Source: CAVUXJ01 sp963814975 (GTDB taxonomy: Bacteria > Acidobacteriota > Vicinamibacteria > Vicinamibacterales > CAVVIG01). Taken from it: a stretch of 64,000 bases of DNA. The stretch spans positions 1 to 64,000 of the forward strand of contig CAWFFB010000026.1 of the NCBI GenBank assembly GCA_963814975.1. The letters run 5' to 3'. The notes beneath the pieces are model-generated. The model had not been told where the DNA came from, did not search any database, and saw only the letters and a program-made list of their open reading frames with translations. Position numbers and translations under genes: made by a program. Positions 7,651 to 16,170 of this stretch are shown one piece after another (the stretch's first letter is position 1; each line of letters starts with the position of its first letter).

Positions 7651-7686
7651 GTCCACCGGCAGCGCCAGAATGCAGAAAGAGGACAT

Positions 7687-8811
7687 ATGCCACGCCAGAT
7701 TGTAAGGACGCGGCGGATCGCACTTGTTGCGGCCATCGCGACACTGGTGATCGCTTCACTTGCGCGCGAACCCAACGCCCGGGCCCAAGCGGGCAGGCAC
7801 CTGCCGGTTCTGGCCGTCGATCCCTATTGGCCGCAACTGCCCGATGACTGGATTCTCGGGGTGGGTGCAGGCCTGGCGACGGACGCGGATGACCACGTGT
7901 GGATCATTCACCGGCCCGGGATGGTTACGGAGAAGAAGGTGTGCTGCAAGGCAGCGCCGGTGGTCATGGAATTCGACCCGTCCGGCAAGCTGGTGCAAAG
8001 CTGGAGCGGTGCGGGCTCCGGGTATGAGTGGCCGCTGTTGAACGACGAGCACGGTATCTTTGTCGATCACAAGAACAACGTCTGGATCGCGGGACGCGGC
8101 GCGAACGGCAATACGGAGAATCAGATCCTCAAGTTCGATCACCACGGAAAGTTCCTGCTTCAGGTCGGCCGTCGAGGCAAGGGGACCGGCAGCAACGATA
8201 CCGAAAATCTGGGCCAGCCAGCCGACATGGCCACCTACCGCGGAACGAACGAAGTCTTCGTTGCCGACGGATACGGCAATCGCCGCGTGATTGTCTTCGA
8301 CGCCGACACGGGCGCGTACAAGCGGCACTGGGGCGCGTACGGAAACAAGCCCGACGACGCCGCACCAAAAACGCCCGTGCACCAGGGACCCGGCGACCCG
8401 CAATTCAACCAGGTCCACCACCTTCGCATCTCGGCAGACGGGCTGATCTACGTGGCGGACAGACTGAACCGGCGGATCCAGGTGTTCCGGATCGACGGCA
8501 CCTTTGTGAAGGAGGCGTTTGTGCGCCGCGACAGCAAGGAAACCGCCGGGACCGTCTCCTCGTTCGCCTTCTCGCCGGATCCCGCTCAGCAGTTCCTCTA
8601 TGTCGCCGACCAGGCGGAGAACCAGATTCTCATCCTCGATCGACAGACACTGCAGGAACTCGCGTCGATAGGACGGGTCGGAAGGTACGCAGGTCAGTTC
8701 GTGTCTCCGCACAATATCGTCACCGACTCGAAGGGGAACCTGTATGTCGGGGAAGATCTCGGCGGCCAGCGCGTGCAGAAGTTCGTGTTCAAAGGCCTTC
8801 AGGCGCGGTAG
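7687..8811 (+). CDS. Exported NHL-repeat beta-propeller protein
   Basis: A 374-residue protein with an N-terminal signal peptide (IALVAAIATLVIASLAREPNARAQ). At least five NHL-like repeats follow, seen as HGIFVDHKNNVWIAG, ADMATYRGTNEVFVADGYGN, LRISADGLIYVADRLNRRI, and HNIVTDSKGNLYVGEDLGGQ. The fold should be a six-bladed propeller in the periplasm. Relatives include peptidyl-hydroxyglycine lyase-like proteins, but no catalytic residues can be assigned. The ATG at 7687 has AAAGAGGA upstream. It is monocistronic between two broken receiver genes. Confidence 0.85.
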   Translation: MPRQIVRTRRIALVAAIATLVIASLAREPNARAQAGRHLPVLAVDPYWPQLPDDWILGVGAGLATDADDHVWIIHRPGMVTEKKVCCKAAPVVMEFDPSGKLVQSWSGAGSGYEWPLLNDEHGIFVDHKNNVWIAGRGANGNTENQILKFDHHGKFLLQVGRRGKGTGSNDTENLGQPADMATYRGTNEVFVADGYGNRRVIVFDADTGAYKRHWGAYGNKPDDAAPKTPVHQGPGDPQFNQVHHLRISADGLIYVADRLNRRIQVFRIDGTFVKEAFVRRDSKETAGTVSSFAFSPDPAQQFLYVADQAENQILILDRQTLQELASIGRVGRYAGQFVSPHNIVTDSKGNLYVGEDLGGQRVQKFVFKGLQAR

Positions 8812-8971
8812 ATCGTCAGCCGATCGCACCCCCGCGATGCTCCTGAGTGTCGGTCGACGCTTCACCGGATCGGAGAGGGTCTGTCGTTGTCAACTTGCGT
8901 TGATGCGCGCAATCGGTGACGATCGCCTAGGTTCGGTCTGGCACATGGGTGTTTCGGAACGGTAGGGTCTC

Positions 8972-9223
8972 GTGTCCACCTCGCGGGCGCTCGCGAGCGC
9001 CGACCGCCTACGCTCGTTGGTCCTGACGGTGATCGATGATCCTCGCGCGCCGGTTTCCGTCCGCAATCACTGTCATCGTCTGATGGTGGCAATCGAGAAG
9101 AACAACCCGACACTAATCGCCGAGAGCCTGGCCAGCCTGGAACAGGAAGCTGAGCGCGCCGGCTACCCGATCCCGCCATCGACCCCTGTCAGCGATTCCA
9201 CAAGTAGCAGAGCGGCTCGGTGA
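8972..9223 (+). CDS. Small hypothetical protein
   Basis: 83 residues from a GTG at 8972. The text is helical (ADRLRSLVLTVIDDPRAPV, then HCHRLMVAIEKNNPTLIAES, LASLEQEAERAGY) and ends in a Ser/Pro-rich tail. It has no signal peptide and no recognised domain. The helix periodicity suggests a real protein, but the start lacks a good ribosome binding site. The 160 bases before it and 136 after it hold nothing recognisable. Confidence 0.35.
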   Translation: MSTSRALASADRLRSLVLTVIDDPRAPVSVRNHCHRLMVAIEKNNPTLIAESLASLEQEAERAGYPIPPSTPVSDSTSSRAAR

Positions 9224-9359
9224 ACACCCGAGAGAACGCGGTCAGGACAACGGCGTTCGACACCACTGATCCGCCCTTCTCATGTGTGCACAGGCTCAGT
9301 TGACTGGATTCCCGCATGATCGGTTCGCACGAGCGCTGGCGATCCGGGACTGACTCCGA

Positions 9360-9717
9360 TCACGACTGGTCGCGCAGCAGATCCTTCACGAGCGTCAGCA
9401 GGCCGTTCGGGTCGATTGGTTTGAGCAGGAACTGGGCGCCCGCCTGCCGTGCCTCGGCTTCCAGCACCAGATCGGGGAATCCCGTCATGACGATGGTCGG
9501 AATGGGCCGTAGCTCAACGCCATCAGCTGAAGTCCGTTGAAAGCGCCGAGCCGTATGTCGGTGATGAGCAGGTCAGGGTGACCGTTCTCGAGCAGGATCT
9601 TGCCTTCCTGGACGCTATCGGTCGCGACGAAGTCATACCCCCGCTCCGTTCGAGCAGCGTTGAGAGAAGGCCGCGCGTCGCCTCGTCATCCTCTACGAGC
9701 AAGATCTTCTTACGCAC
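9360..9717 (-). pseudogene. Response regulator receiver gene, frameshifted
   Basis: From a GTG at 9717 the frame reads VRKKILLVEDDEATRGLLST, the acidic pocket and first helix of a receiver. After the first helix the frame breaks. In the other frames, PIPTIVMTGFPDLVLEAEAR and then QAGAQFLLKPIDPNGLLTLV appear, ending at TGA 9360-9362. The restored protein would be about 118 residues and would have all receiver landmarks, although the phospho-Asp segment lies within the disrupted stretch. It is a paralogue of the broken gene at 7221-7650. Confidence 0.6.
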
Positions 9718-9985
9718 AAGAGCAACCCGTTCTGTGGGTGTGTCCGGGCTCCATCCCGGCCAAGCGGAATGAGGCCAGTGTAAGCCAGGTGTTTCCCAAT
9801 CTGTAAGTGGGGCGTTACTCAGGCTGCCGGTGCACATTCCAGCTCAAGTCCGCGCGCCCGCCGCGCAGCCAGGGTGAGACTGGCGGATGTGATGCGGCGT
9901 CGGCTCCGTGGCCTGGTTCGAGTGGAGATCGCGCAGGCGAGGTTCAGGAATCGAGGCCGTGACCCTTGCGGGTTCGGCCGCATGC

Positions 9986-10444
9986 TCACGCAGGGCCCGT
10001 GTCCCGCGCTGCTAAATAAACGCGCGCGAAATCAATCACTACGGTGATGTAGGGTTGATCCCATTCACCGCCGCTCAGCGACGCCGGATACGCGCAAGCC
10101 GTCTCCCTCGAATTGAGGACCATGCCGTACGTTCTCACCAGCTCCGGGCTCAGATAGCCGACGGTGGACCCCTCGATTACCACTGCAATGGCCGTCGGAT
10201 CCTGCGAGTGCTCTGGTTCCGAAACGAGCGATGCGAGCAGGTGACGACCCTGCTGGTCGAGCAGTCTCCGAAGGACGTCCTGATGATCGGCCTCTCCGAT
10301 GATCGCGACCCAGTCGCGACGACGATACCCCATCGCTCGCCGCTCGCCGGTTGGCGGAACCCGGTTGTCGCCCGCAGGGCCGAAGAGCTCAACCAACGTG
10401 GCCGGACGATACTCACCGACGGAGACGGGGCGACCGTTCATCAT
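9986..10444 (-). CDS. Stand-alone HIRAN-like domain protein
   Basis: 152 residues, started at the Met pair at 10444/10441, which have GAGG just upstream; an ATG at 10540 has none. The core DWVAIIGEADHQDVLRRLL, then LASLVSEPEHSQDPTAIAVV and IEGSTVGYLSPELVRTYG, follows the HIRAN pattern of an alpha/beta-barrel DNA-end-binding domain. That pattern includes the Pro-x-x-AxxV strand and the VGYL turn. In larger proteins HIRAN accompanies helicases or nucleases, but here it stands alone. It is divergent from the DUF6152 gene. Confidence 0.65.
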   Translation of the reverse strand: MMNGRPVSVGEYRPATLVELFGPAGDNRVPPTGERRAMGYRRRDWVAIIGEADHQDVLRRLLDQQGRHLLASLVSEPEHSQDPTAIAVVIEGSTVGYLSPELVRTYGMVLNSRETACAYPASLSGGEWDQPYITVVIDFARVYLAARDTGPA

Positions 10445-10538
10445 GACCTCTTGATTGTGAAGCGGGAGGTTGATTCTAGCTGCAAGCGCCGCACTGGGGC
10501 AAAGCAAATCTGGCGTAAGATAGAAAGGGGAGGATGGC

Positions 10539-10931
10539 ATGCAGGAGCAATCGTTGAGTAATCGGGGTCTTACCGTCGGTGGAGCCCTTGTGTTGGCCTT
10601 GTTTCTGACGATCCTGCCGGCGAGCGCCCATCACGGTTGGGGCGGCTATCAGGACGAGGACTTCGAGCTTTCCGGCACGGTCGAATCGACTGTGAGCCTT
10701 GCGGGACCGCACGCGACGATGAAGATTCGCGCCGAAAACCAGGTATGGGACATCACGCTGTCGCCACCCGCTCGCACGGAACGGGCTGGCTTGAAGGAAG
10801 GCGTCATTCCGGTTGGCGCAAAAGTGACGGTATTCGGCCATCGTCACCGCGATCCGAAGAGGTTCGAAGTGAAGACGGAACGGGTGAGCTGGAACGGTCG
10901 CCTGTTCAACGTGTATCCCGACCGCAGCTGA
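10539..10931 (+). CDS. DUF6152 family exported protein
   Basis: 130 residues with a signal peptide (residues 1-30, ending ILPASA) followed at once by HHGWGGYQDED, the hallmark of DUF6152. The rest is a small OB-like beta domain (FELSGTVESTVSLAGPHATM, then VWDITLSPPARTERAGL). The His pair at the mature N-terminus may bind metal, which is inference. AGGGGAGGAT-type purines precede the ATG. It is followed after 28 bases by a DUF6644 membrane protein, a pairing I recall as frequent. The function of both is unknown. Confidence 0.82.
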   Translation: MQEQSLSNRGLTVGGALVLALFLTILPASAHHGWGGYQDEDFELSGTVESTVSLAGPHATMKIRAENQVWDITLSPPARTERAGLKEGVIPVGAKVTVFGHRHRDPKRFEVKTERVSWNGRLFNVYPDRS

Positions 10932-10959
10932 CCTTCGGCGGCTTGAAGGAGTCCAGCGC

Positions 10960-11445
10960 TTGCACGGCTTCCTGACGTGGATGTACGCGTCGGCGCTGGG
11001 CCACTTCATGCGCGAGTCGGGTCCCTGGACGTACGCCATCGTCAACCTCGCGCACATTCTCGGCATCGCCGCGCTCTTCGGCGCGGTCCTCATCATCGAT
11101 CTCCGGCTCCTCGGCGTATGGCGGCGAACGCCGCTGGCCATGCTGACCCACGTGGCGGTCCCGGTGGCGGCCGGAGGGTTCGGGCTTGCGACGCTGAGCG
11201 GCATCGGCCTGCTCGCGGCGAACGCGACGGAATACGTCGGCAATCCCTTCTTGTACGTCAAGTTTCCGGCCATTGCGATCGGTCTGGTCAACGCGTTCGT
11301 CGTCAGCGTTTCACCGGCGTGGGAGGCAAGCGGCACGCGCCAGCTGACGGCAATGGAAAATCGGCAGCTGGCGTTGATGGGCGCGACGTCGCTGACCTGC
11401 TGGCTGACCGCTATCGGCGCGGGGCGGATGATCGGGTACTGGTAG
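10960..11445 (+). CDS. DUF6644 family integral membrane protein
   Basis: 161 residues with four predicted membrane helices (YAIVNLAHILGIAALFGAVL, then VAVPVAAGGFGLATLSGIGL, FPAIAIGLVNAFVVSV and SLTCWLTAIGAGRMIGYW). The TTG at 10960 has AAGGAG about nine bases upstream and is preferred, although an ATG lies at 10981. Conserved His in NLAHILG could bind haem or metal in the membrane. It is co-directional with, and probably co-transcribed with, the exported DUF6152 protein. Together they may form a periplasm-facing membrane unit of unknown role. Confidence 0.78.
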   Translation: MHGFLTWMYASALGHFMRESGPWTYAIVNLAHILGIAALFGAVLIIDLRLLGVWRRTPLAMLTHVAVPVAAGGFGLATLSGIGLLAANATEYVGNPFLYVKFPAIAIGLVNAFVVSVSPAWEASGTRQLTAMENRQLALMGATSLTCWLTAIGAGRMIGYW

Positions 11446-11468
11446 GCACCGCGACGGTCAACCTGCGT

Positions 11469-12968
11469 TCAACGGCTCCGGCCGCCGATCGAGCCGAGGA
11501 CGCCGCGAAGTATTGCGCGGCCGACCTGCGATCCAATTGATCGCGCTGCGCTCTTTGCCGCCGATTCCAGCATGCCCTCGCGGTGGCCGCCACGCGGACC
11601 GGTCGAGCCGAGCAGCAGGTCGTCGAGCGTCTTCGGGAGCCCCCGCGACTCCGGCTGGGATGCCGATTTCGTCGGCACGCTCTGTTTGTCCACAGTGCGA
11701 GCGCTCAACTTCTCGTACGCCGATTCGCGATCCACAGCGCGCTCGTAATGCCCGTGCAGCACCGACCGTTTCCCAATCGCGGCACGCTCCGCGTCGGAAA
11801 CCGGACCGATTTGGGAAGCGGGCGGCAGGATCCAGGCTCGCTCCACGACGGCCGGGCTGCCTTTCTCGTCCAGCAGCGACACCAGCGCCTCGCCCACCGC
11901 AAGCTCGGTTATCGCTCGCTCCGTGTCGAACGCCGGGTTCTGGCGCATGGTTTGGGCGGCGGCCTTGACGACCTTCTGATCGCGTGGCGAGAAGGCGCGC
12001 AACGCGTGCTGGACCCGGTTTCCCAGCTGCCCGAGCACCCCGTCGGGGAGATCGAGCGGATTCTGCGTCACGAAGTAGACGCCGACGCCCTTCGAGCGGA
12101 TGAGCCGCACGACCTGCTCGATCTTCGCCGTCAACGCGGCCGGCGCGTCAGTGAAGAGCAGATGCGCTTCGTCGAAGAAGAACACGACGACCGGCTTCTC
12201 CGGATCTCCGACCTCGGGCAGGCTTTCGAACAATTCACTGAGCATCCACAGCAGGAAGGTGGAGTACACCTTTGGCGAGGTCATCAGCCTGTCGGCGGCG
12301 AGCACGTTGACCATCCCGCGGCCGCCGTCGGTCTGAATCAGGTCCGCGACGTCGAGCATCGGTTCGCCGAAGAACCGATCGGATCCCTGCTGTTCGATCT
12401 CGAGCAACCCCCGCTGGATCGCGCCGATCGAGGCCGCCGAGACGTTGCCGTAGCCGGTCCTGAATTCCGCCGCGTTGTCGCCGACGAACTGGGTCATGGC
12501 GCGCAGATCCTTCAGATCGAGCAGGAGCAGGCCCTTGTCGTCGGCGATCTTGAAGGCGAGCGCCAGCACCCCCTGTTGAACGTCGTTCAGATTGAGCAGG
12601 CGCCCGAGCAGGAGGGGGCCCATGTCGGAGATCGTGGCGCGCACCGGGTGGCCCCGTTCACCGAACACATCCCAGAACGTCACCGGAGATCCCGCCCATT
12701 TCGGCTCCTCGAGCTCGAGCTTCCGCAACCGCTCTGTCACTTTCGGTGTCGGACGTCCGGGTGCGGCGATTCCGGACACGTCGCCTTTGACGTCGGCCAT
12801 GAACGCCGGCACCCCGATACGCGAGAACGATTCGGCGATCAGTTGCATCGTCACCGTCTTGCCTGTACCCGTTGCTCCGGTGATGAGGCCGTGACGATTG
12901 GCGAATCCGGGCAGGATCGAAAGATCCTTACCGGTCGAGGTCCTGGCAATGGGCAGCGGATGGGCCAT
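11469..12968 (-). CDS. HerA-like ATPase (DUF853, YjgR type)
   Basis: A 499-residue P-loop ATPase of the HerA/FtsK superfamily. Walker A is GATGTGKT near residue 32 and Walker B is VVVFFFDEAHLLF. The arginine-rich sensor region VGVYFVTQNPLDLPDGVLGQ is typical of the DUF853 group. The ATG at 12968 has GGAGA upstream and is better placed than the ATG at 12998. The C-terminal 90 residues are low-complexity and may be flexible. Family members are cytoplasmic and presumed to act on DNA or proteins, and the precise substrate is unknown. No NurA nuclease gene is adjacent. The 295 bases upstream hold only imperfect GC-rich repeats. Confidence 0.9.
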   Translation of the reverse strand: MAHPLPIARTSTGKDLSILPGFANRHGLITGATGTGKTVTMQLIAESFSRIGVPAFMADVKGDVSGIAAPGRPTPKVTERLRKLELEEPKWAGSPVTFWDVFGERGHPVRATISDMGPLLLGRLLNLNDVQQGVLALAFKIADDKGLLLLDLKDLRAMTQFVGDNAAEFRTGYGNVSAASIGAIQRGLLEIEQQGSDRFFGEPMLDVADLIQTDGGRGMVNVLAADRLMTSPKVYSTFLLWMLSELFESLPEVGDPEKPVVVFFFDEAHLLFTDAPAALTAKIEQVVRLIRSKGVGVYFVTQNPLDLPDGVLGQLGNRVQHALRAFSPRDQKVVKAAAQTMRQNPAFDTERAITELAVGEALVSLLDEKGSPAVVERAWILPPASQIGPVSDAERAAIGKRSVLHGHYERAVDRESAYEKLSARTVDKQSVPTKSASQPESRGLPKTLDDLLLGSTGPRGGHREGMLESAAKSAARSIGSQVGRAILRGVLGSIGGRSR

Positions 12969-13263
12969 GGTTTCTCCAGCGAGACGGCCAGGGTACATGA
13001 CTCCAGGCCTTCGTACGCGGTGTTTGGCTTCAGCCAGACAGTTACAGTCTGCCTGAAAGCGGATATTACGACCTTATCGACATATGTTCGAGTTGTCTCG
13101 TCGTGTCGGGCTCTCCTCCTTCGCTCCGCCCGGTTGCTGCGAAGCTACGGCGAGACCTGATCGACCCGCCTCCGCCAAGGACACGGCGCGATCCGCCGAA
13201 GCTTCAGCGGCGGCGGGAGCGCGAAGGCTGGCAGCCGGACGCGATATTTGCCTGGCAGGGCGG

Positions 13264-14103
13264 TCACTGCTCAGAGGCCTCCTCGTCGCCGCGAGCCTCA
13301 TCTTCGATCCAGCCGCGATCGGCGTGGCGGAATGTTCTGATCGAGGATTCGGCGAACGCACCTCGAGCATCGTCCCATGCGTGGCGGGCGACCCTGATGC
13401 GAGGATGCTCGATGCTCAGCACGTTGAAAGCGTTCGCCTCTCCTCGTTGACGGGTCGAGAGCGTTCCAGCCTGAACGACCAGTGCGTTGTGCCCGGAGAT
13501 CTTATAGCGTTCCGCTGTTTGGCCGATGTGGCTCACGTGGAGGTGTCCAGCCAGGAAGAGGTCGGCGCCGGCCGACGCCAGGTGTCCCATGGCCATCTTC
13601 GCCCGTCCGACAAGATGTTCCGACGCGTAGTCGTCCGGTAGATCGAACGGGTGATGGGTGACGATGATCTTGACAAGTGAAGGCGGCAGTCCGCGGAGGC
13701 GCTCGACGGCGCGGCGGACCTGCCCCGAGTTCAGCCGGCCCCGCCCGAAGCTCAGCGATCGAGCGCTGTTCATTCCGATGGCGACGATTTCATGATCAGC
13801 ATGCACCGGTTCGAGATCCCGCGCGATCAAGCGCTGGTAGCGCGCGAACGGTCTGAACACACGCCGCGCCACGTCGTAAAGCGGCACATCGTGGTTTCCA
13901 GGCACGACGAGCCGCGGAAACCGCAGAGACTCGAGGAACCGGTGTGCCTCTGCGAACTGAGACTCGCGGGCCCGCTGGGTCAGATCGCCGGAAATCGCGA
14001 CCAGGTCCGGGGCGATCGCGTCGATCGTCGCAATCAGCGGCGCAACCAGCCGCTGATCGAGACGGCCGAAGTGCAGATCCGAGAGGTGGACGATGGTCCG
14101 CAT
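13264..14103 (-). CDS. Calcineurin-like metallophosphoesterase
   Basis: 279 residues with the full dimetal set: DLHFG (residues 9-13), ISGDLTQRA, VPGNHDVP, TVTHHPF-like VTHHPFDLPDD, and AGHLHVSHIG. The layout resembles the 3',5'-cyclic-nucleotide phosphodiesterase (CpdA/Icc) group, although UDP-sugar or phospholipid phosphatase roles are possible. It begins one base after the stop of a diacylglycerol-kinase-family gene (TGACATG). The two are therefore one transcription unit, and a lipid phosphate substrate is plausible by context. Confidence 0.9.
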   Translation of the reverse strand: MRTIVHLSDLHFGRLDQRLVAPLIATIDAIAPDLVAISGDLTQRARESQFAEAHRFLESLRFPRLVVPGNHDVPLYDVARRVFRPFARYQRLIARDLEPVHADHEIVAIGMNSARSLSFGRGRLNSGQVRRAVERLRGLPPSLVKIIVTHHPFDLPDDYASEHLVGRAKMAMGHLASAGADLFLAGHLHVSHIGQTAERYKISGHNALVVQAGTLSTRQRGEANAFNVLSIEHPRIRVARHAWDDARGAFAESSIRTFRHADRGWIEDEARGDEEASEQ

Positions 14104-14104
14104 G

Positions 14105-14994
14105 TCAGCGTGCGGGCACGATGACGGGCAGTGCGCCGGGCAGTATGCGGTACCGCAAAGGAACCGTCATGCGCATCACTTCGCCGTCGACCGCCACTCG
14201 GATCGCTCGACTCGCCGATGTCCCGACTTGCAGAGCGTGGGTGGCAAAACACTGGAGGGCGCTGATGGTCCATCGCTCGTCCCGCCAGCGCCAGCGCGAG
14301 CAGCTTCGGCAGATCAGGTCCGCGCAGTCGCGGCGCGAGGTACGCAGTACAGGCTCCCGGCTTCAAGCGTGAGGCGAGACCCCAGGCGCATGCCTTCAAC
14401 CTGATATTCATTGTTGCCGACGAACAGGAACGGTGTGACCGCCGTCTTGGTGAGCGCGTCCGTCTCGAGATGCACGCGCACCCCGCGAGAGTGTCGAAGA
14501 ATCCGCGCCGTCGCCAGTGCAAAGGCGGTCCATTTCCGCAGCCCCTGACGCCGAAGCTCCTCGCGCTCGGCCACGATGTCGGGATAGATCCCGATCGACG
14601 AGTTGTTCACGAATATCCGATCGTTTACGGCGCCAACGTCGACGCTCCGGTGGTGACCGGCGATGATCGTCTCGACTGCGGGTTCGAGCTTCAGAGGGAG
14701 GCCCATGTCCCTGGCAAAATGATTGAGCGTCCCGAGCGGCAGCACCCCCAGGGGTGTCTGAGATCCGACCAGACCGGCTGCGACGCTCCTGATCGTCCCG
14801 TCCCCGCCGGCCGCCACGACCGCGGCAGCGCCCGCCTGGATGGCGGACCGGACCACCTCCGCTGGATCAATGCCCGACTCAAGCAGGACAATTCGTATCG
14901 ACGCACCGGCTTTGGCAAAAAGCTCACTGAGCCGGCCGGGCATGTCCTCGTCGTGTTTCAACCCTGCGGCCGGATTCAGAACCACCGTAATCAC
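14105..14994 (-). CDS. Diacylglycerol/lipid kinase family protein (frame broken twice)
   Basis: The restored protein is about 295 residues. The kinase catalytic domain has NPAAG near the N-terminus, the nucleotide-binding AAGGDGTIRSVA motif, and PLGTLNHFARDM. The C-terminal domain includes VFVNNSSIGIYPD-like text, FLFVGNNEYQVEGMRLGSRL and QCFATHALQVGTSASRAIRV. Extra single bases near 14345 and 14285 shift the frame, and removing them gives 296 codons exactly. It phosphorylates diacylglycerol, sphingoid or related lipids at the membrane. The GTG at 14994 is used as start. A metallophosphoesterase follows one base later. Confidence 0.82.
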
Positions 14995-15150
14995 GCGTTC
15001 ACGTGAACCTTCCAGAGGTTCAGGATTGCGACCCCTTGAACCTCTCGGACCCCTCGACCCCGTTGAACCTCTAGAAGTCTCCCCGGATTACACTGCAATG
15101 AACAAGCCCGGAACCTGGAGACGGACGTCGCGTGACGTGGAGAAGGGGGA

Positions 15151-15486
15151 ATGTCGAAAACCGGTGGCAACGAGTTGGAGCTGGTGCTCAGGAAATGGCA
15201 GGAGACAGCGGCTACCGTCGCAATTTCCTGCACGGGCAACGGCATGCGCGTCGTGTTCTCGGGGCGCATCCGCGAGCCTCGAACAGGCGTCTGGATCATC
15301 GGCAACGGACGAGTCGGCGTGTCCTTTGACATGCGGCACACAACAGGCCGTCTCGGCGATCCGATGGAGGTTCCAGTCGAAGTAAGAGAGTGTGTCGGGA
15401 CCGAATTCACGACCGCGATGGCGCTGCTCCTCGAAACCGGCGACGAATGCTGGCTTGGGGAAGTGCGCGCGGTCGCCTCCACGTAG
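15151..15486 (+). CDS. Small hypothetical protein, possible PilZ-like fold
   Basis: 111 residues, with GGAGAAGGGGGA immediately before the ATG. The sequence is beta-rich (VAISCTGNGMRVVFSGRI, VWIIGNGRVGVSFDM), with a Cys pair that is not an obvious metal site. There is no signal peptide. A barrel-like fold is possible, but no diagnostic motif, such as the PilZ RxxxR, is present. The 150 bases upstream include several short GAACCTCT repeats (15004-15075). Function unknown. Confidence 0.6.
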   Translation: MSKTGGNELELVLRKWQETAATVAISCTGNGMRVVFSGRIREPRTGVWIIGNGRVGVSFDMRHTTGRLGDPMEVPVEVRECVGTEFTTAMALLLETGDECWLGEVRAVAST

Positions 15487-15604
15487 TCGCACACAGAGGT
15501 GACGGCGGAAACGAGGGGACTGGCGGAGCAGGTTTCCGGGGTTATTCTTGGCCGTGGACGGGCAGGACGGGGGAAAGTAGGGGACGGGAAGGGCAGGAGG
15601 ACGC

Positions 15605-16168
15605 GTGGACAACAAGCTGCAGCGGCGGGCATTCATGAAGGGCGCGGCCGCCGGCGCGCTCACGATCACGGTCGGTGGAATTGACGCCTTCAGGGCCGCG
15701 CGCATTGCGCATGCGCAGGCGGCGCCGTTTCGCGTCTTCACGGCCGACGAAGCCGGGACGATCGAGGCGCTGGGTGAAACGCTCGTGCCGGGCGCCCGAT
15801 CGGCAGGAGTCGCGCATTTTGTCGATCACCAGCTGTCGCTGGCGCCAAGCGAAGCGCTGCTCGAGGCACGGATTCTCAACATCAGGCCGCCGTTCGTGGA
15901 GTTCTACCGGAGCGCCATCGGTGCCGTCGACAGGGCTTCGCACGCGCGCCACGGCCTGCGGTTTGCTCAGCTCACCGCGGATCAGCGGCACCAGGTTGTG
16001 GACCTGATGCGGCAGGCCAGGCTCGACGGCTGGCAGGGCCCGTCCGGGCCGCTGGTCTATCTCGTGACGCGCAGCGACGCTGTCGATGTGGTCTACGGAA
16101 CAATGGAAGGCTATGCCGCCCTCGGCATTCCCTATATGCCGCACATTGCGCCGAAGCAGAGGTGGTGA
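15605..16168 (+). CDS. Gluconate 2-dehydrogenase subunit 3 family protein
   Basis: 187 residues with a Tat signal (LQRRAFMKGAAAGALTITVG), so it is exported folded. The mature part matches the small subunit of FAD-dependent sugar dehydrogenases (FTADEAGTIEALGETLVPGA, then FVDHQLSL). The start is a GTG at 15605 preceded by AGGAGG at five bases. It lies two bases before the GMC oxidoreductase gene. In this family the small subunit carries the Tat signal that carries the large flavoprotein across the membrane, and the complex passes electrons to cytochrome c. No cytochrome subunit is adjacent here. Confidence 0.85.
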   Translation: MDNKLQRRAFMKGAAAGALTITVGGIDAFRAARIAHAQAAPFRVFTADEAGTIEALGETLVPGARSAGVAHFVDHQLSLAPSEALLEARILNIRPPFVEFYRSAIGAVDRASHARHGLRFAQLTADQRHQVVDLMRQARLDGWQGPSGPLVYLVTRSDAVDVVYGTMEGYAALGIPYMPHIAPKQRW

Positions 16169-16170
16169 GG

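Noticed and set aside
7756..8865. A 369-codon minus-strand ORF opposite the NHL gene
   Set aside because: Antisense shadow; composition is Val/Arg/His-rich with no motif, while the plus strand shows repeats and a signal peptide.
11583..13160. A 525-codon plus-strand ORF opposite the HerA-like gene
   Set aside because: It is a GC-rich antisense frame with no domain, signal or start-site support. The minus strand has Walker A and B motifs.
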